Shown: piece after piece, positions 23,307 to 36,958 of the stretch | Layout: each line of letters starts with the position of its first letter | How positions within the stretch are numbered: the first letter of the stretch is position 1 | Position numbers and translations under genes: made by a program | Notes under the pieces: generated by a model | The model's database searches: none | Told to the model about the DNA's origin: nothing | What the model saw: only the letters and a program-made list of their open reading frames with translations | Source: Chlorella sorokiniana | Taxonomy: Eukaryota; Chlorophyta; Trebouxiophyceae; Chlorellales; Chlorellaceae | Length of the DNA stretch: 64,000 nt | Assembly: GCA_025917655.1 (NCBI GenBank) | Contig: CP084618.1 | Location: 620,001 to 684,000, forward strand | Reading direction: 5' to 3'

Positions 23307-26300
23307 TTATGAACAAGAACCGTGAGCCACGGCAGACTGAATGTTTTTGCAGCCATACCCAAAGGTTTGATGGAACAAAAGTTGCCGCAAGGGTTCTGAG
23401 CTCACCTCTGCAGCCTGGATGGCATCCATGTTCTGAGCGATGAGGGCCTCGGCGTCCTCCAGCAAGCGAGCTGCCAGTTGAATGAAATCTGCAGACATGC
23501 ACGCGTGCTCCGGTGAGGTGGCGTGCAGGTTGCGGCGCTCCCTCTGCTGCCCCCCATTGCCATGGCACCAAGAACCCACCTGGGTGGCCGTAGGCCCCGC
23601 CAGTTCCGGGCGAGTTGTAAGTGACCGCGTTGTTGTACAGCTGCTGCAGGTCTCCCCTGCAAAACACCATGGAACCGCTTGAGCCGTCGCATTGTCACTC
23701 AACATGGTTTGGTTTGTTTCCTTTCCAGGATCACACAGGACATAGCCACGCAGTGCCAGTGGCTCGTGCCCCTGCCGGCACTCGCAGCGCGCTGCAGCTG
23801 TTGGGGGCGGCTCGTCGCGGGGCCCACCTGAACTGCTCCAGCGACAGGTACCGCCCCGCCTTGGCCTTCTTCTGCACCTCCGGCAGGATGATGACCCTGG
23901 CCTTGGGCACGTAGCTGTGGTAGTCCGGGACGGCCTTGGAGCTCGGCTGCAGGGGCAGCACGGAGCTCCGATCCAGTCATGCTGAGCGACACCGCCAGCC
24001 TCCTGACGCACAGCAGCTGGGGGCGCCGGCCTATTGATGCGCTGCCGGCTGTCCAGCTCACTCACCACTTTGCCAAACACGAGGTCGTACACCTTGGTCA
24101 GGGCGGGCCCCCCACTGCATCTTCTGGTTGCGCAGCTGCTGCACAATGGACGCCAGGATGGTGCCCAGCTGTCGCCCCACCGCCCCCAGCTGGCCTGCAG
24201 GGAGGCAGGCAGCAGCAGCGGAGACGCCGAGGCCTGTCATCTCCGGCACTGTGCAGGCAGGTCACGTGCAAAGCTGGGGTGTCCGCTGCTCGCGGCGACA
24301 GACCCTGGCTGGCGCATCGCCCTGTCAGCGCACCTTCCCTGCCGGCCGCGGCAGCAGCTGCAGGTCGGTTGGCCCGGCTGCGCGCCGGCGCCCGCCGTCT
24401 TCCTCGCTGGTGGCGCCGTCATCAGAGAACGTCTCCTCCTCCTCCTCCTCCTCTGCAGGCAACGGCGACGCGTTGATATGCAAACCAGGGGTGCAGGGCG
24501 GGCACTGGTGCTGGACAAGCGCAAGGTTTGGTTGCTCCTCAGGGCCTGGTGGCGACTCACCCGAGAGCTCCACATCTTCCTCCTCCTCATCATCAAAGTC
24601 CTCAAACTCAGACCTACCGCGCTTGGAGCGACCGCCGCCGCCGCCGCCACCCTGCCGGGCAGGCTTGCCGCGCGCGCCGGTGCCTGCGGGCCGCCGGCTG
24701 ACGCCGACGTCCCCCTGCGGGCCCCGCCAGCGCTGCCTCCGCTGCGGCGGCTGCCGGCGCGGGCCAGAGGTGCACCAAACCTTCCGGATCTGCATCAATC
24801 AAGTATGGGCAACTGTCAACACAGCTGCGCCATGGTGGGTCGGGGTCGACGGGAGCATGTGCAACAACAGAGCAATCGGCAGCGCGCCTGGACCGAGCCT
24901 TCTTCATGAAGCGCCGCTCCTCCGAGTCTCCCTCCGAGATTTCCTCGTCTTCCTCTGTCAAGAGCAAGACAACACAGAAGAGAAAACGACATCAGTCTGA
25001 CCATGATGTACCAGCAGAGGCCGAGGTCGATGGAGGAGCTTGCGCCGTCTCACCAGGCACGAAGTCGTCGCTGGCATCGTCCTGCTCCATGTGCGCCTCG
25101 TAGTCGGCATCTGCAGCAGACAGCATCCGTCAAAGCATGAACTTCAAAGCATGAACATGGCAAGCTGGCACGCCCAAGCGCAGCTGCGAGTTCTGCTGCA
25201 ACAGAACCTGTCCCTTACACATCAACACGGCGCCCCCAGGCCCACCTTGCGCCTTGCCCGAGCGCCGCTGCTGCGCCTCGTCCTCCTCGCCCACCGTGTA
25301 ATCATACACAAAGTCGGCTGCAGAGTGGGCCACGCGGAACTGTCAAGAACCATGCCCAGCGTGCGTCAAGCATGCTTTCGGCAGCGCCGACTCACGTGAG
25401 GGCTCCCGGGCGGGCTGCGCGATGGGCGCGGTGTTGATCTTGATCTTGATGCCTTTGACGTTGACAGGCGGCTGCTGCTGCTGCTGGGGCTGCTGGGGCG
25501 GCTGAAGCTGGGCACCCGCAGGTTCTCCTCTGTCAAACGCGGGCTGCAAGTCTGGGAACACACCCAGGCTAACCTCAGGCAAAACTCCTTCACTGACAGC
25601 CTCGCCTCCCGCTGGCGCTGCTGCTGCTGCTTCTGCAGGCGGTGCCGCTGCCGGCGGGGCTGCTGCTACCTGGTCTGCTGGCTCGCTGGGCGGGGCGGGC
25701 GGGCGCACCATGGTGGCAGCAGCCAGGGCAGCAGCAAAGTCGTCCGGCAGCGCGGGGAACGGCTCCTGCGGCTGCTGCGGCTGCTGCGGGCCGCCGTCCG
25801 CCGCGTCTGCCGCGGGCTGCTTCTTGGTGCGAGCGCGCTTTGCCTGCTTCGGCTGCTGCTCCGCTGCAAAGTAGGGGCCTCGGCCTCCTCGTTGTACTCC
25901 TCGTCATCCGTGTCTGCAGAAAACGCAGCTGATGAGACAAGCCAGGTGCGGCACAACCAAAATACTTCTGCGCAATGAGACGCAGCAGCTGATGAGACAA
26001 GCCAGGTGCGGCACATTCAGCATGTTTCCGCGCAATGAGACGCAGCAGCTGATGAGACAAGCCAGGTGCGGCACCACCAAAGTGCTTCCGCGCACCAATT
26101 ATTCAGCTCACCGGAGATCAACTCATCGCCATCCCACATGTCGTCATCAAACTGCGGAAAGTTGGGGCAGCCAGGCAGCAGGACCTCTCGAGCTGCTGCG
26201 TCCAAAATAGCCTGGCACACAACACCGCAGCAACGCCACATCGTCCACACGGGGTGGCCCACCTGGCGCTGCTTGCGCTGCCGGTTGCTCTGCCGCGCGC

Positions 26301-29300
26301 GCGCCCGCCTCAGGGCTGACCAGGCCCAGCTTGCTGCCGCGCCCCCTGCCGCGGCCGCGCCCAGCGCCGGACCGCCCCCGCCGCGGCCCACGCCACGGCC
26401 CCTGGCGGCCGCATAGCTCAGCCGCAGCTCCTTGGGTCGACCTGCAGGGCGGACGCCAAAGCCTCAGCCAGTTCAGAGCCGCACGCAGCGAGGAAGCAGC
26501 AGGAGCGAGTGGACGGTGTCGTCAACCCCCGTGATGCCCACCTGCAATCGTGCGGCTGCCAAACCCATACGGGTAGCTGCTGGCACCTTCCTTCTGCACC
26601 GCGCGAGCAGCACAAGGTGCACACCACGTGAGCAGCACACAGATCAGGGGTGTCAGCCGGCCCACGCCCCGCACACAACCGTCTGCAAGCCAGGCAGCAG
26701 CGCCCACGCGGGCACCTGGTAAAGGGAGTGCAGCTGCCCGGGCGGTCCCGCCCCAAGTAGACGATCTCGTGAGACTTCTGCCAGCTGCCGTTGGCGGCCT
26801 TCAGGAACACCTCCCGCCGGATGCGCTTCGTCCCCGGGCCGTCCTGGGCGCGGCCCCCCGCGCCCTCGGGAAGGGGTGCTGCCCCCGCGGCAGCCCCCTC
26901 CGGCAGCACCGCCGTCGCCCCCGGGAGCAGCCATGAGGCCCTCCGCTCGCATCTGCTGCATCATGCGCTGCTCGTCTTCCAGGGTGGGCTCTCCGCCCTG
27001 CAATGCAGCAGCACAAAGGACATCATTTCTTTGCTTCACTTCAGACCAATCGCTCGTCATTTGGTAGCACAAGCGGCTCTGCAGTGCGCCAGCCGCAGAA
27101 CCCATCCACACGGCGCTGCACCCACCTTCTTCTTCCTCTGTGCCTCGCCGCCGGCAGCAGCCTCCTCTGCCTCCTCGTCGGCGGCGGCGAGCTCCCGCTC
27201 CAGCTCAGCCTCCAGGGCATCCTGGTCGCCCAGATCCTCGGCTGCCGTGTCGTTCAGCACCGCAATCTGCACACGGTGTGCACGACGAAGCGGTCTGCCT
27301 GCAGCTTCCACTTGCCGCAAGCCCCCTCCCCCAAACACACACACCAACACTTGCCTGCTTGTCGAAAATCTGCTGCGCCCTCTCTGCAGCCCGCCGCTGC
27401 AGCTCAATCATGGTGGTCTTCTGGTGCCGCACAAACTTGACGGTCGCGGCGTCCACCGTGCCATCGTGCGCGGAGGCGCTGGCAAGTGAGCGCACCTGCA
27501 CAGGAACGAAGGCACTCAGGATTTGAGCATTTGAGAATGTGCAGGTTTCGAGCATGTGACAATGTATGATGTTTATTGGATGCTAGTAACAGCAAGGGTC
27601 ACAAATTACCATGTCAATCATGCCCCATCTCGTCAGGCCAGCAATGTCTTCGTCGCTCAGCCCATACCCCCTGCCACAACATGCGCGAAGGTGAGTTGAT
27701 TGTCTACAACAAGCTGCTGGGGAGCCACTCCAGCCGTCAACATGTCTCGCTGACACGCCTCTAGCTGAACGCCTCCGCCTCTCACTTGAGCCGCTCTTTT
27801 GCCTGGGCCGTGGTCATGCGCCGCAGGTCGGCATCAGTGCCCTGCACCTTGCCCGCCTGCCGCTTGGCCATCTGCTTCGTGACGTCGTCCGCGTTGGCAT
27901 GCTGCATTGAACAGGCAAGATATGGTGTTGCTGGCAGTCAAGCTACAAGCAGCCACCCATGAATGGATACAAGCTGCTTAACATTGATATCAATAAAGTA
28001 GATGTGTTGTGGATGCGTTGCAGGCAGTTGTGCGCACCTTGTGCCTGACATCGCGCACGAAGCTGTAGCCAAAGCCGCGGCCGGTGGGGTCGGCTGCGCC
28101 TGCCAGCTGCAGCTGCGCTTTCCCCTCCCTGCGCACAGGGACAGGTGCCTCAGGAGCAGGGCACGGGCCGACAGGTTGCTGCCCCGCATGCGATGTACGC
28201 TACCTGAAGTGAGTGACGAATGCGTCTGTCAGCGTCCACGGAGCCGACTGCAAGTGGTGGGCCCGGTGCACCACTTGGTGATTGCGGCTTGCAGGCGTCA
28301 CCTTGTGACTTGCAAGGCTGCCACAGGGCACACACACGCTTTGTGACTTGCAAACCTGCCACAGGACCAACATCAGCTCACCTGCATGGCCTGCTCAACC
28401 AAGCGCGCCGCCTTCTGGTAGCGCTCGTCCGGCGGCAGCATTTCAGCCGCCAGCCGCAGCTTCTCAATCTGCGCAGGGCAGCGGGCCGCCGACCGTCACC
28501 TTCCCCCGGCCGCACGACAGCGATGCGCACGGTGGAAAGCGGTCGTGAGGCCTGCCTCACCGCTGCCTTGTCCAGCTTGTCGTGCAGGAGCAGGCCGCGG
28601 TGCTTCATACGGAAGGCAGCCACGTAGCAAGCCTCCAGCGTGCACACCTCCTCTGCAGGCCAGGCAGTGTTGGCGTGCCTTTGAATGGCAGGCTTTGTTT
28701 GGAACAACGACACAGGCCCTCGTGCATGCACTGCCGGCATACCTGGCGTGAGCTTCTTGCGCAGCTCGGCCTCGCTGGGGGCCGGGCGTTATCTTTGAGG
28801 TAGAAGTGCTCTTCCTCCTTCACAGCCTGCAAAAAGAGTAAAATGCGTGAGTGCGCAACCCCTTTTCGACAGCACCTGGGCCCGAAGGACTCACATGCAC
28901 GACCAGATCGCAGCTGTCCTTGAGGTAGGAACGAATCATGGCTGGCGGCCGTGAGGGGAACACCTCGGACACTGCCTTGAGTGTGATGAAAGCCTTCTGG
29001 CCCTGCATCAAGCCAGGATCATACATCAGCAAGATCACGATGCGTGCGATCGCAGATTCAATGCACTGCCTTGCGCCTGCCTGCGTGTCTGGGTTGCTGT
29101 CCAACTTTGCCTGCTGCCGGCGCAGGTGCTTGAACACATGCACGTAGATGCGCCGCTCCTCCAAGTCCCTGCACCGTGACGCAACCAGGGATGACGCAGG
29201 CACATGGCACAGCAAGGATGCACATTGACAGGAGGTGCATCGCTGCCTCACTTGACTTCGCGCGCCGTGGGGGCCGGCACGCGATGCATGGGCAGCTCCT

Positions 29301-32300
29301 GCCCCAACACCACAGTGCCGCTCAACTCCCGTAAATGCATGGTGCCAACCTGGTGCATTCGAAGGAGCTTGGGTCAGGCAGCTGGACTGGCCAAGCATAA
29401 TGTTGTTCGATGAGCTGATTAAGTGCTTACCGGCATGCGCACAAGGAGAAAATCGGTGTGTGGCACCGAGTATGGGTGAGCAAGAGAGCGAAACAAGCCG
29501 CTCTCAACACTCAGGCTGCTGGCCCCACCGTGAAGCTGACCTGCAGCGATTACAAGACAATAATCAGTTGACAGGATAGCTTGCAACACGGAGGGAACCA
29601 CTAAGATCCCACCTAAGAAGGGCGAATCGTCATCTTCCCCAAGTGCCTGCACCATACCAACCTGCCACCCTTGCTTCCCTGCATCAAATCCAATACCGTC
29701 ACTCAGCGCATGCGAGCGACTGCGCAGCGTCGATCGTTGCTCAGCAACACAGCAACCTACCCTGCTTGAGTTTCTGGAAGTCAACATCGGCAGGATCTCG
29801 TTTGCGGTAGTATGTCACAAGTTTCGCTCCCATGCCCGGGCGGTTCAACAGGGGCGGCTGCACAAGGCGTGACGCATTTGGTGACAAAACTTTCTGGCAG
29901 CACCGTCGAATGAAGGAGAGCAGCCGACCCCTCACCTGCTGCTCCATATACTCCAAGAGGACAACGTGGCCTGCCTCCGCAGCTGAAAAGTCGCGCTTGC
30001 GGGTGAAGGCGTTTGGAGGCCTGCAGCACATCCGGAGCATGCAGTCCAGACGGTGAGGCTGGACAATGTGCAGACTGACGCATCACTGCAAGCGCCTGAC
30101 CTGAGTAACGCCGGGTTGTCGTTTTCTGGAACAGAGTTCACAGATGCGCTTGAAAGAAGCTCAATGTCTTGAAAGGCAACAAACAGCCTCAGCTGCAGAC
30201 ACCACAGGATGCAAACATCATTGAAACTTTAGATGGATGTTATTTGAGGCAGCCAAAGGCTGTCAATGGCAAAGCCGTACCTGCTTGTTGCCAGCCTTTA
30301 CAACTCCTGTCGCAGTCAGCGGCTGATCAAGCGCAACAAGCTTGGGTGGCCTGCAGGCAGCAGCATCATAGGATGCTGTCCAGCAGCAGGACCAAACAGC
30401 GCGATGTTGTCTACAAGCTGCATGGGGCAGAACAAACATGCATCAGAGGCGCACAGCCGGAAGCCAACATGCAACAAGAACCACGTGCGGCTCTGGCAGC
30501 GATCGCTGGCTCACATGCTGCCACAGGTCCTGCAGCCGCGAAGTCAGCTGCACTTGGTATGTCTTGCTGCATGGGCAACCACGACAGCAGTGAGAGACGT
30601 CACCAGCTCACCCACCAATTCAGCCAGCGCAAGGATGTGCACAAGCCAACATGCAATTCGAGACTCAACAACTTGCAGACCTCAGGCCTGCCAGACTGGT
30701 GACTGTCAGCGAGACTTCAGACACACGACCTCCCTGCTTCTTGGCTTTGGATTTCTTGGGGTCCACAGGCCATGGCACTGTGCTGACCTGCAGTTGCACG
30801 ATCGCCTTGGAGACCACGCTCGACCACCCAAGCCAAGCAGTTGCACGCTGGCACAGTTGACAGTCTCACCTCTAAGGGCCACCATTTGCCGCGTGGTGTG
30901 TGCCAGAATGCAAGCGCAAGCACCTCCTCCTGGTTGAGGGATCAGTCAGCATATCAGCACCCTTGGAATCTGATTGGCTAGCTCGACAGGAGATCAGGAA
31001 GCAGCTGTTCAGTGAAGTACCTGGGACGGGTTGGTGGGATTCAGGATGGGCAGTGTTGCCAGGTCTGATGCCAGCTTGGCATGAAGCACTCGTATCGCCC
31101 CAGCTGTGCCTGCAATGTGTTGATGTTTTGATGTCAATCGCCATGGTGAATTTGTGCATCCTCAGCTCCAATGTCGGCTCGCGCAACACAGGCAAGACAT
31201 GCAGAAACACCTGTTTTACGGCGATGTTGCTGCTGATACTCGCGTTCCCGGCTGAGCCCCTGCTGAAGCCTCCACAGCTCCACCTCCTCGGGCTGCGCCA
31301 GATTGAATCCCGATGCTCGAGGGGGCATTGGCAACACCTGCAATGCAGCTTATAGAAGATTAATGTGAACCTGTACGACAGTTACCAGCCTGGACCCAAG
31401 AACAGCGTCCTCCAAGGTTCGTGCTACCCATGCTAGCAGATAAGTACCTGCGCCTGCGGCTCGATAACAAGCGCTGCAGCACGCTCCACAACTTGTGCAA
31501 TGTCTGAAGGCACAGCAGCCCCATGGCGCTGTCTGCCGCCTGCCGCCCCATGCCCTTGCCCCAAGGGCCGGGTGAGCTCAAAGACCTGCTTTTCATCATT
31601 CAAGTCGAGTGCAGGCGCCTCCGCCCTGCGCGGCACACAATTCAAGAAGCCGACTGTTCGTCATGTCAATCTTGTCACAACATGAACTGCATAAACTGCG
31701 TCCAGGCGCTGCGCCTCACCTCAGCTTGTCTGCGTCATCCTTTCCCCGCCATGCAATGCGCTCCTCCCAATGGTCATCATACACTGCGGCGTCGCAACAG
31801 GTCGCAAATGCTGACACGGGAACAGCGAACAGCGGACTCAGTTGATCATCTTGTTGTACTGCGGACAGAGTCTCACCATGTGGTTTGGGAAGACCAGCGA
31901 GCAGCTCCCGGCGGTCTACGCCCTCGGCAGCAGCCATGGCCAGCAGCTGCTCCAGCCGCAGCAAAGGCCCAACAGGAAGGGCCAAGGTCTCTTCTTCATC
32001 GCTTTCTGCTGCAGTCCTCGCTAGAGTCTCAGCTGCAGTCATGCTTTCCAGCCCAGGCAGCTCTTCTGCCGCCAACGCACTGCTCGAGGAAGCCCCTGCA
32101 AGTTGGCCGTGTACGCCATTTACTGCCACATCTGCGCCAGATGGTATGTGCATGGCTGCCACCTGCTGCGGGTCTTGCTGCTGAAACATTGCGGCAATGT
32201 CTGCCAGTGGGGCCGCTGGAAGCTCCCCTGTTGCCGGCCAACCATCAACATGCTGCTGCTCCGGCTGCAAAGGAGGCGATCCGGCTTCTCCCTGCGACTG

Positions 32301-33836
32301 CTCTGACTGGGCGCCTTGCTGCTGGCCAGCAACATCAGGGCCGCTTGCAGGAGGGGCAGCACAGCCTTGCCAGCATATGTGGTCCTCCCATGCTACCGTG
32401 TTCACAGGGTAGAATGTGCTCCTGGGCAATTCTGCCGTGGCATGCTGCACCCTACTGCCAACTGGAACAGCTGCATCCAGCCCTGCTGGCTGCTGTTGCT
32501 GCTCGGTGTCTTGGTGCCTTGCTCTGCAGCAGATTGAACATAAACACACGATTATGAAAAATTCCCCCAAAATCAAACCCATTCTACAACCCTTGAGCTG
32601 CAGGCTGTACCTTGCATTCAGATGGCCTTCTTGCAGCCCAGGCTGCCCATCGCCCTGTGCATCGGGCAAAGGGTGTCCAGGCTGCTTAGGGGCTCCACAT
32701 GATCAACCTCATCCACCTCCTCTGCAATGAAAACGGTGCGCATACAAAAATCATTGCATTGGAGCGCAGCACATTCGAAATCGACCTTGTGAGCAATAGC
32801 AAGGAAACCGACGGTGCTGCTGTTTGACGCCAACACGCATCACAGCCCTACCTGCCGGGACTTCCAGATCGGCTGCCAGCAGCAAGGCCTGCTCGTCTCC
32901 AGCTTCCTCGTCGGCACGTGCTCGCGCAGGCTGCCACGTATGTCTCTGCCGCGCGCGTCGCAGCATTGGAGGCGGCAGCAGATCGTCTGCAGAGGAGACG
33001 TGGCCCGCCATGACACCCTGAGGGCCGTACAGCTCCGAGAAGCGCAGCACGGTCTCGCCATCCATTGACTTGCCCAGCACCGGCAGGCGCACATGCTGCC
33101 GAAAGGCCACCAGAGCTGCCGCGCCGGCTGTTGCTGGCACCAGCACCTTGGAAACTGCGGGCTTTGGCTGGGGTGGCGCCCCTGTGATCACAGCTGGACG
33201 CGTGGCAGCCGCCTGCCCGAGCACAGCTGGCATGGCGGGTGCGTGGTGTGGAGCAGTGGCCGGAATCTCATCCTCGTCGTCGTAATCCTCCTCTTCTGCT
33301 TGAACGCCCGTCCTCAACGCAACAGACACCATGCCCAGCTGATGTTGCCGCGCCGCTGCCGCTGCCGCCTGCTGCTCCGCATCCTCGATCAGCTCGGCCT
33401 CGTCCGCATAGTCCTGGGCATCAGGCGCGGGCTGAACCGCAGGCTCAGCGAGGGCCTCGCCAGCAGCTGGCTGCTGCGTTTGCAACTCATCCTGCAACAT
33501 GATGATGAGGTGGTGCCGGCTTTCACAAAGGGGCAATTTCGAGTTGGTGCAGGTGAGCAGGATGGATGCACCGAAGGTCCAAGGCTAACCTGCAGCCTGA
33601 GGGCGCCGCCATCCAGACGTGCCAACCCGTTCAGATGCTCCTTGGCGTCCTGGAACACAAACAACAAGGGGACAGGCGTTAATATCAAGCCCACAAAGTC
33701 TCGGAAGTACCCAGTAGCTGACATGACTCACTTCGTCGAGGTAATCGGCCTCTAGCTTGTTGTTGGCGTCCACATTGCCAAAAATAAAGCCCAGAAGCGG
33801 GGCCTCCTGGCCCTCCTGCGTGGCGTCCGCCTCCAT
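23307..33836 (-). CDS. TAF1: TFIID subunit TAF1 (TAFII250) with one bromodomain
   Basis: Largest TFIID subunit, scaffold of RNA polymerase II pre-initiation. The start MEADATQEGQEAPLLGFIFG and the next exons (GNVDANNKLEADYLDE, DAKEHLNGLARLDGGALRLQ) match the TBP-inhibitory N-terminus. Then LPVLGKSMDGETVLRFSELY, YDDHWEERIAWR, PLLNRPGMGAKLVTYYRKRD, VVLLEYMEQQ, HPYSVPHTDFLLVRMP, IYVHVFKHLRR, APWTLTDAFVTHF, DPTGRGFGYSFVRDVRHK and GTDADLRRMTTAQAKERL trace the DUF3591 core. Long Gln/Pro and acidic linkers follow, then one bromodomain (VPDYHSYVPKARVIILPEVQ, GRYLSLEQFR, DLQQLYNNAVTYNSPG). No CCHC zinc knuckle was found. Frame breaks occur at 28777-28781 and 24108-24113. The end at 23307 assumes the last visible exon is terminal; a GTGAGC there could be a donor. 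Confidence 0.93.
25921..26098. repeat. 60-bp tandem repeat, three copies, in a TAF1 intron
   Basis: Three head-to-tail units of exactly 60 bp, each with the core GCTGATGAGACAAGCCAGGT starting at 25928, 25988 and 26048. The second halves of the units differ slightly. The array lies between the exon ending in an acidic DTDDEEYNEE segment and the exon containing FPQFDDDMWDGDELISG. Confidence 0.85.
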
Positions 33837-34152
33837 CTGCCGTCAGATCAAGTGTTTCGCATAGTGGTGCGTGATTTTGGCGTATAACGCCTTAAGAGCA
33901 GGTGTTTGTTAGCGTCCTCCATCACTTGCTAGACAAGCGAGCAGTACGTATTGCGACCGAAGCTTTGCTTTGCAGGGGTAGAGGTCCGTGCTTGCGATCA
34001 CGAAGTAGCACGCAGCTGTCGGCTGAGGACTCTCTGCAACCGCGCCGACGCTCTGCGACTTTCGGGTTCAATCCTGCGAGCTCCTGGTCCCGGCCCTTCG
34101 CTGGAACAGCTTGTTTGTCTGCAAGGGCCAAACTGCGTCCTCCGGACCTGCC
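33837..34152. promoter_or_regulatory. Bidirectional promoter region, TAF1 / CAF1
   Basis: About 315 bp between divergent start codons of two general gene-expression factors. No coding segment or named element was recognised. Confidence 0.5.
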
Positions 34153-35621
34153 ATGGTGGCCGCCGCAGACGGCTCCCTCACGGGGCAAACCCCGCAGGGG
34201 ATACACTGCGAGTGCGGGAAGTTTGGCAAGATAATCTGGAGGCAGAAATGCAGGTGAGGCGATGCAGTGTGCTGAACGGGGCTGCCAACTTTGCGCCGGT
34301 GGTGCGTCTCCCGCCTGAAGCGAGCACCTGCGCTTCACTTGTTTGCAGCTAATCCGAGACGTGGTGGATGATTATCCCTACCTGGCAATGGACACCGAGT
34401 TTCCTGGGGTGGTTGCACGGCCCGTGGGCAGCTTCAAGAACAGCGGCGAGTACCACTATCAGACGCTCAGGTGACAGTGGTCGACTTCGCTCTGCTTGTC
34501 CCCAGCTCGTTGGCTTTTGTGCTCACACCAGTACTCGCCTGTGCGCAGGCTGAATGTCGATATGCTGAAGCTGATACAGCTGGGCCTCACATTCACAGAC
34601 GCTGAGGGCAACTTGCCGCGCATCAATGGCGAGCTGTGCGTATGGCAGTTCAACTTCAGGTGCAAAGTGGGCTGCTCGCACTGCATGGAAACCCACCTGT
34701 GAAAGTCAACTTTTGCACTGCACACTTAACCATCTGCTGCTTGTGATGCAGAGAGTTTCGGTTGTCTGACGACATGTACGCCCAGGATTCGATTGAGCTG
34801 CTGAAGCAGTCGGGCATCGACTTTGCGCAGAATGAGACGCGGGGCATCGACGTGCGGCATTTTGGCGAGCTGCTCACGGTGTCTGGCGTCGTCTTAAACG
34901 AGGATGTGAGTGCGGTTTGATGAGGAGCCTGCAGCTGCAATGGGGTTGAAGCTGGCGCAGACGCGTCTGCGTCCTTTCTCTTTGTACTGCTCGTTGGACA
35001 AAGGTGGTCCCCAGATTAGGAGGGCACCGTCCGCTGGCCAAAGTGCAGGTGCGGTGGATCACCTTTCACAGTGGCTACGATTTTGGCTATTTGGTGAAGC
35101 TACTGACTTGCTCGTCGCTGCCTGCCAACGAGAGCGAGTTCTTTGAGCTGCTGAAGGTGAAATTTGCATGGCGCACATTGTTACCAATCACTGTGTATTG
35201 ATGTGTAATGTGCTCATGCCTAGACTTGCATTGCAGCTTTTCTTCCCACAAATATTTGACATCAAGTATTTGATGAAGTTTTGTGACAATCTGCACGGCG
35301 GCTTGAACAAGTTGGCAGAAACGCTAGATGTGGCACGCATTGGGCCGCAGCACCAGGTGGGCTATGAGCTTTGTTTTCCCTTGCAGCCTCCAGTGACAAG
35401 GCACATGCCACTGTGGCTTGCGCAGTGATTGCGAGCAACACAACGACTTAGAAGCCCTTTTATGGCTGCAGGCTGGATCGGACTCGTTGTTGACGAGCGC
35501 CACCTTCCTCAAGCTTGCACACCAACGATTTCAAGGGATGGAAGGCGTGGCTCAACATCGCGGCATTCTCTACGGATTGGGAGAAGATGGAAGAACTAAC
35601 ATGCTTGGGGCGGAAGACTGA
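34153..35621 (+). CDS. CAF1: CCR4-NOT deadenylase subunit CAF1 (CNOT7/POP2)
   Basis: DEDD-family 3'-5' exoribonuclease that removes mRNA poly(A) tails. Exons: [11 protein letters not shown] plus [55 protein letters not shown] with [27 protein letters not shown] with [51 protein letters not shown], and [20 protein letters not shown] ending MLGAED. The four acidic catalytic residues are visible (D and E in MDTEFPG, D in GYDFGYL, D in GSDSLLT). Length is near the usual 280-290 residues. The first exon needs one more G in the run 34182-34185 to join the ATG at 34153 to the conserved REVW segment; no other Met fits. Confidence 0.95.
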
Positions 35622-36958
35622 TTGCGACCTTGTGAGAATCTGATGTAAGCTTTCATGGTGACCTGTCAACCACAGGCGTGTGCAGTTAAGACCAATGCGC
35701 TGCGACTTTTCAGGCCCTCAAGTCACTTGAGACGTGCTGGGTTTGTGTATCTGGCTGTATCTCTGGTTAACAGTGAGCATGCACACACTTTGGAGCCTTG
35801 CTGCCTTACAAGTGTGCACCCCAAAGCGTGCTTGCCTGTCGGCCCTGCGTTTGGGAGGTCAATGTTGCTCCTTCTGCCGCGAGTGCAATGCATAGCACGT
35901 GTTGCAGGTCAGAGGGCCCTGCTGTGTCTGTTGTTGGGCTTCGTCACCATACACAGCTCTAGTAGACTGCAAGTTCTTGAATGGGGGCCAATGCAAAGGA
36001 AGGGCACGGGGTAGGGAAGGAGTTCAGCGCCTCCGCATGCCCGGCGCGTCACAACAGTGCCAGCTGCCACAATATGCGTTCCAGTCCTCTGTCCCGAGTT
36101 CTTCATCTGAGCCCCACAGTCAGGCACCCAATCGCAGAGATTCCTTCCTGTCTAGCGCGCACAGCCATGGCCGGTGTGAAGGGAAGCCTGCTGAGATGCT
36201 GTGGTACAACGTCAGGTGCCAAGGCATGTAGCGTTCGGACCTGCTCAGTTGCTGTTTATCCATAATTTGCAAGCCCACCGGTGAGACTGCAGAGGATCAC
36301 TCTCCTTGCTCCTGTGAGAGGGGTTCTCTTGACCTTTGCTGCTGCTGTCAAGGCGGAAGCAGTGACGTCAAGTCCTGACATGACTCCGCTGCCGCTGCGG
36401 TGATGCTGTAGCAAATACAGTGGCTTCGTCCGTTCCTGTCTGGTCGCAACTGTGAGGTCCAAGCCAAATGAACGTCTTGGCAGGGCACCTCGTTGTGAGG
36501 ACTCGCCCCATCTGGACGCCAAGTGAAGTGGGCAACCGTCTGGGCGTTCGCCAAACGCAAATTTCCGTTGTCCGGGATAGTCTAGGTGGATGCAGCGCCA
36601 CCATTGTAACAATCTGACAATTTGAAGCAATACCTTTGGCGAGGTACAGGTTGTCACCTCTGTTTGTCAACCAGGCTTCCCGTAAGCCATGTTTTCATTG
36701 CGAGGGTACTTAGCAGCAACTTCCTCAATATTCAGCCACGAGCAGTTGTGTCGATCTGTGACTTCTCGCCTGTTATTCGACGTAAACGAGCCCATAATTG
36801 ATAGCATTCGCTTACCATACGATTAGCATACGCGTCCGCGCCTGTGCGGGCCGTTGATTGTACAACGCTGTCACTGCGCGGCAGCGGCGCGCGCACGGCA
36901 GGCGGCAAGCTCGGAGATACAGCAGACGTTTTGACTAAGCTCAGAGATCAGCATCAGC
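35622..36958. other. Intergenic, CAF1 / acidic protein gene
   Basis: More than 1.3 kb without a recognisable gene. It begins with the CAF1 3' UTR and ends with the promoter of the gene at 36959. Short ORFs are present on both strands but show no conserved motif or convincing splice chain. Confidence 0.5.
35644..35648 (+). terminator. Putative poly(A) signal TGTAA for CAF1
   Basis: TGTAA 23 bp after the CAF1 stop; close but in the right place for a short 3' UTR. Confidence 0.4.

Noticed and set aside
25921-26098. CRISPR-like array
   Set aside because: Only three units, the core is not a CRISPR repeat, there are no cas genes, and the host is a eukaryote. It is an intronic tandem repeat.
31523-32557. 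Plus-strand ORF of 344 codons
   Set aside because: Antisense to TAF1 exons whose minus-strand frame carries conserved TAF1 motifs (YDDHWEERIAWR and others).
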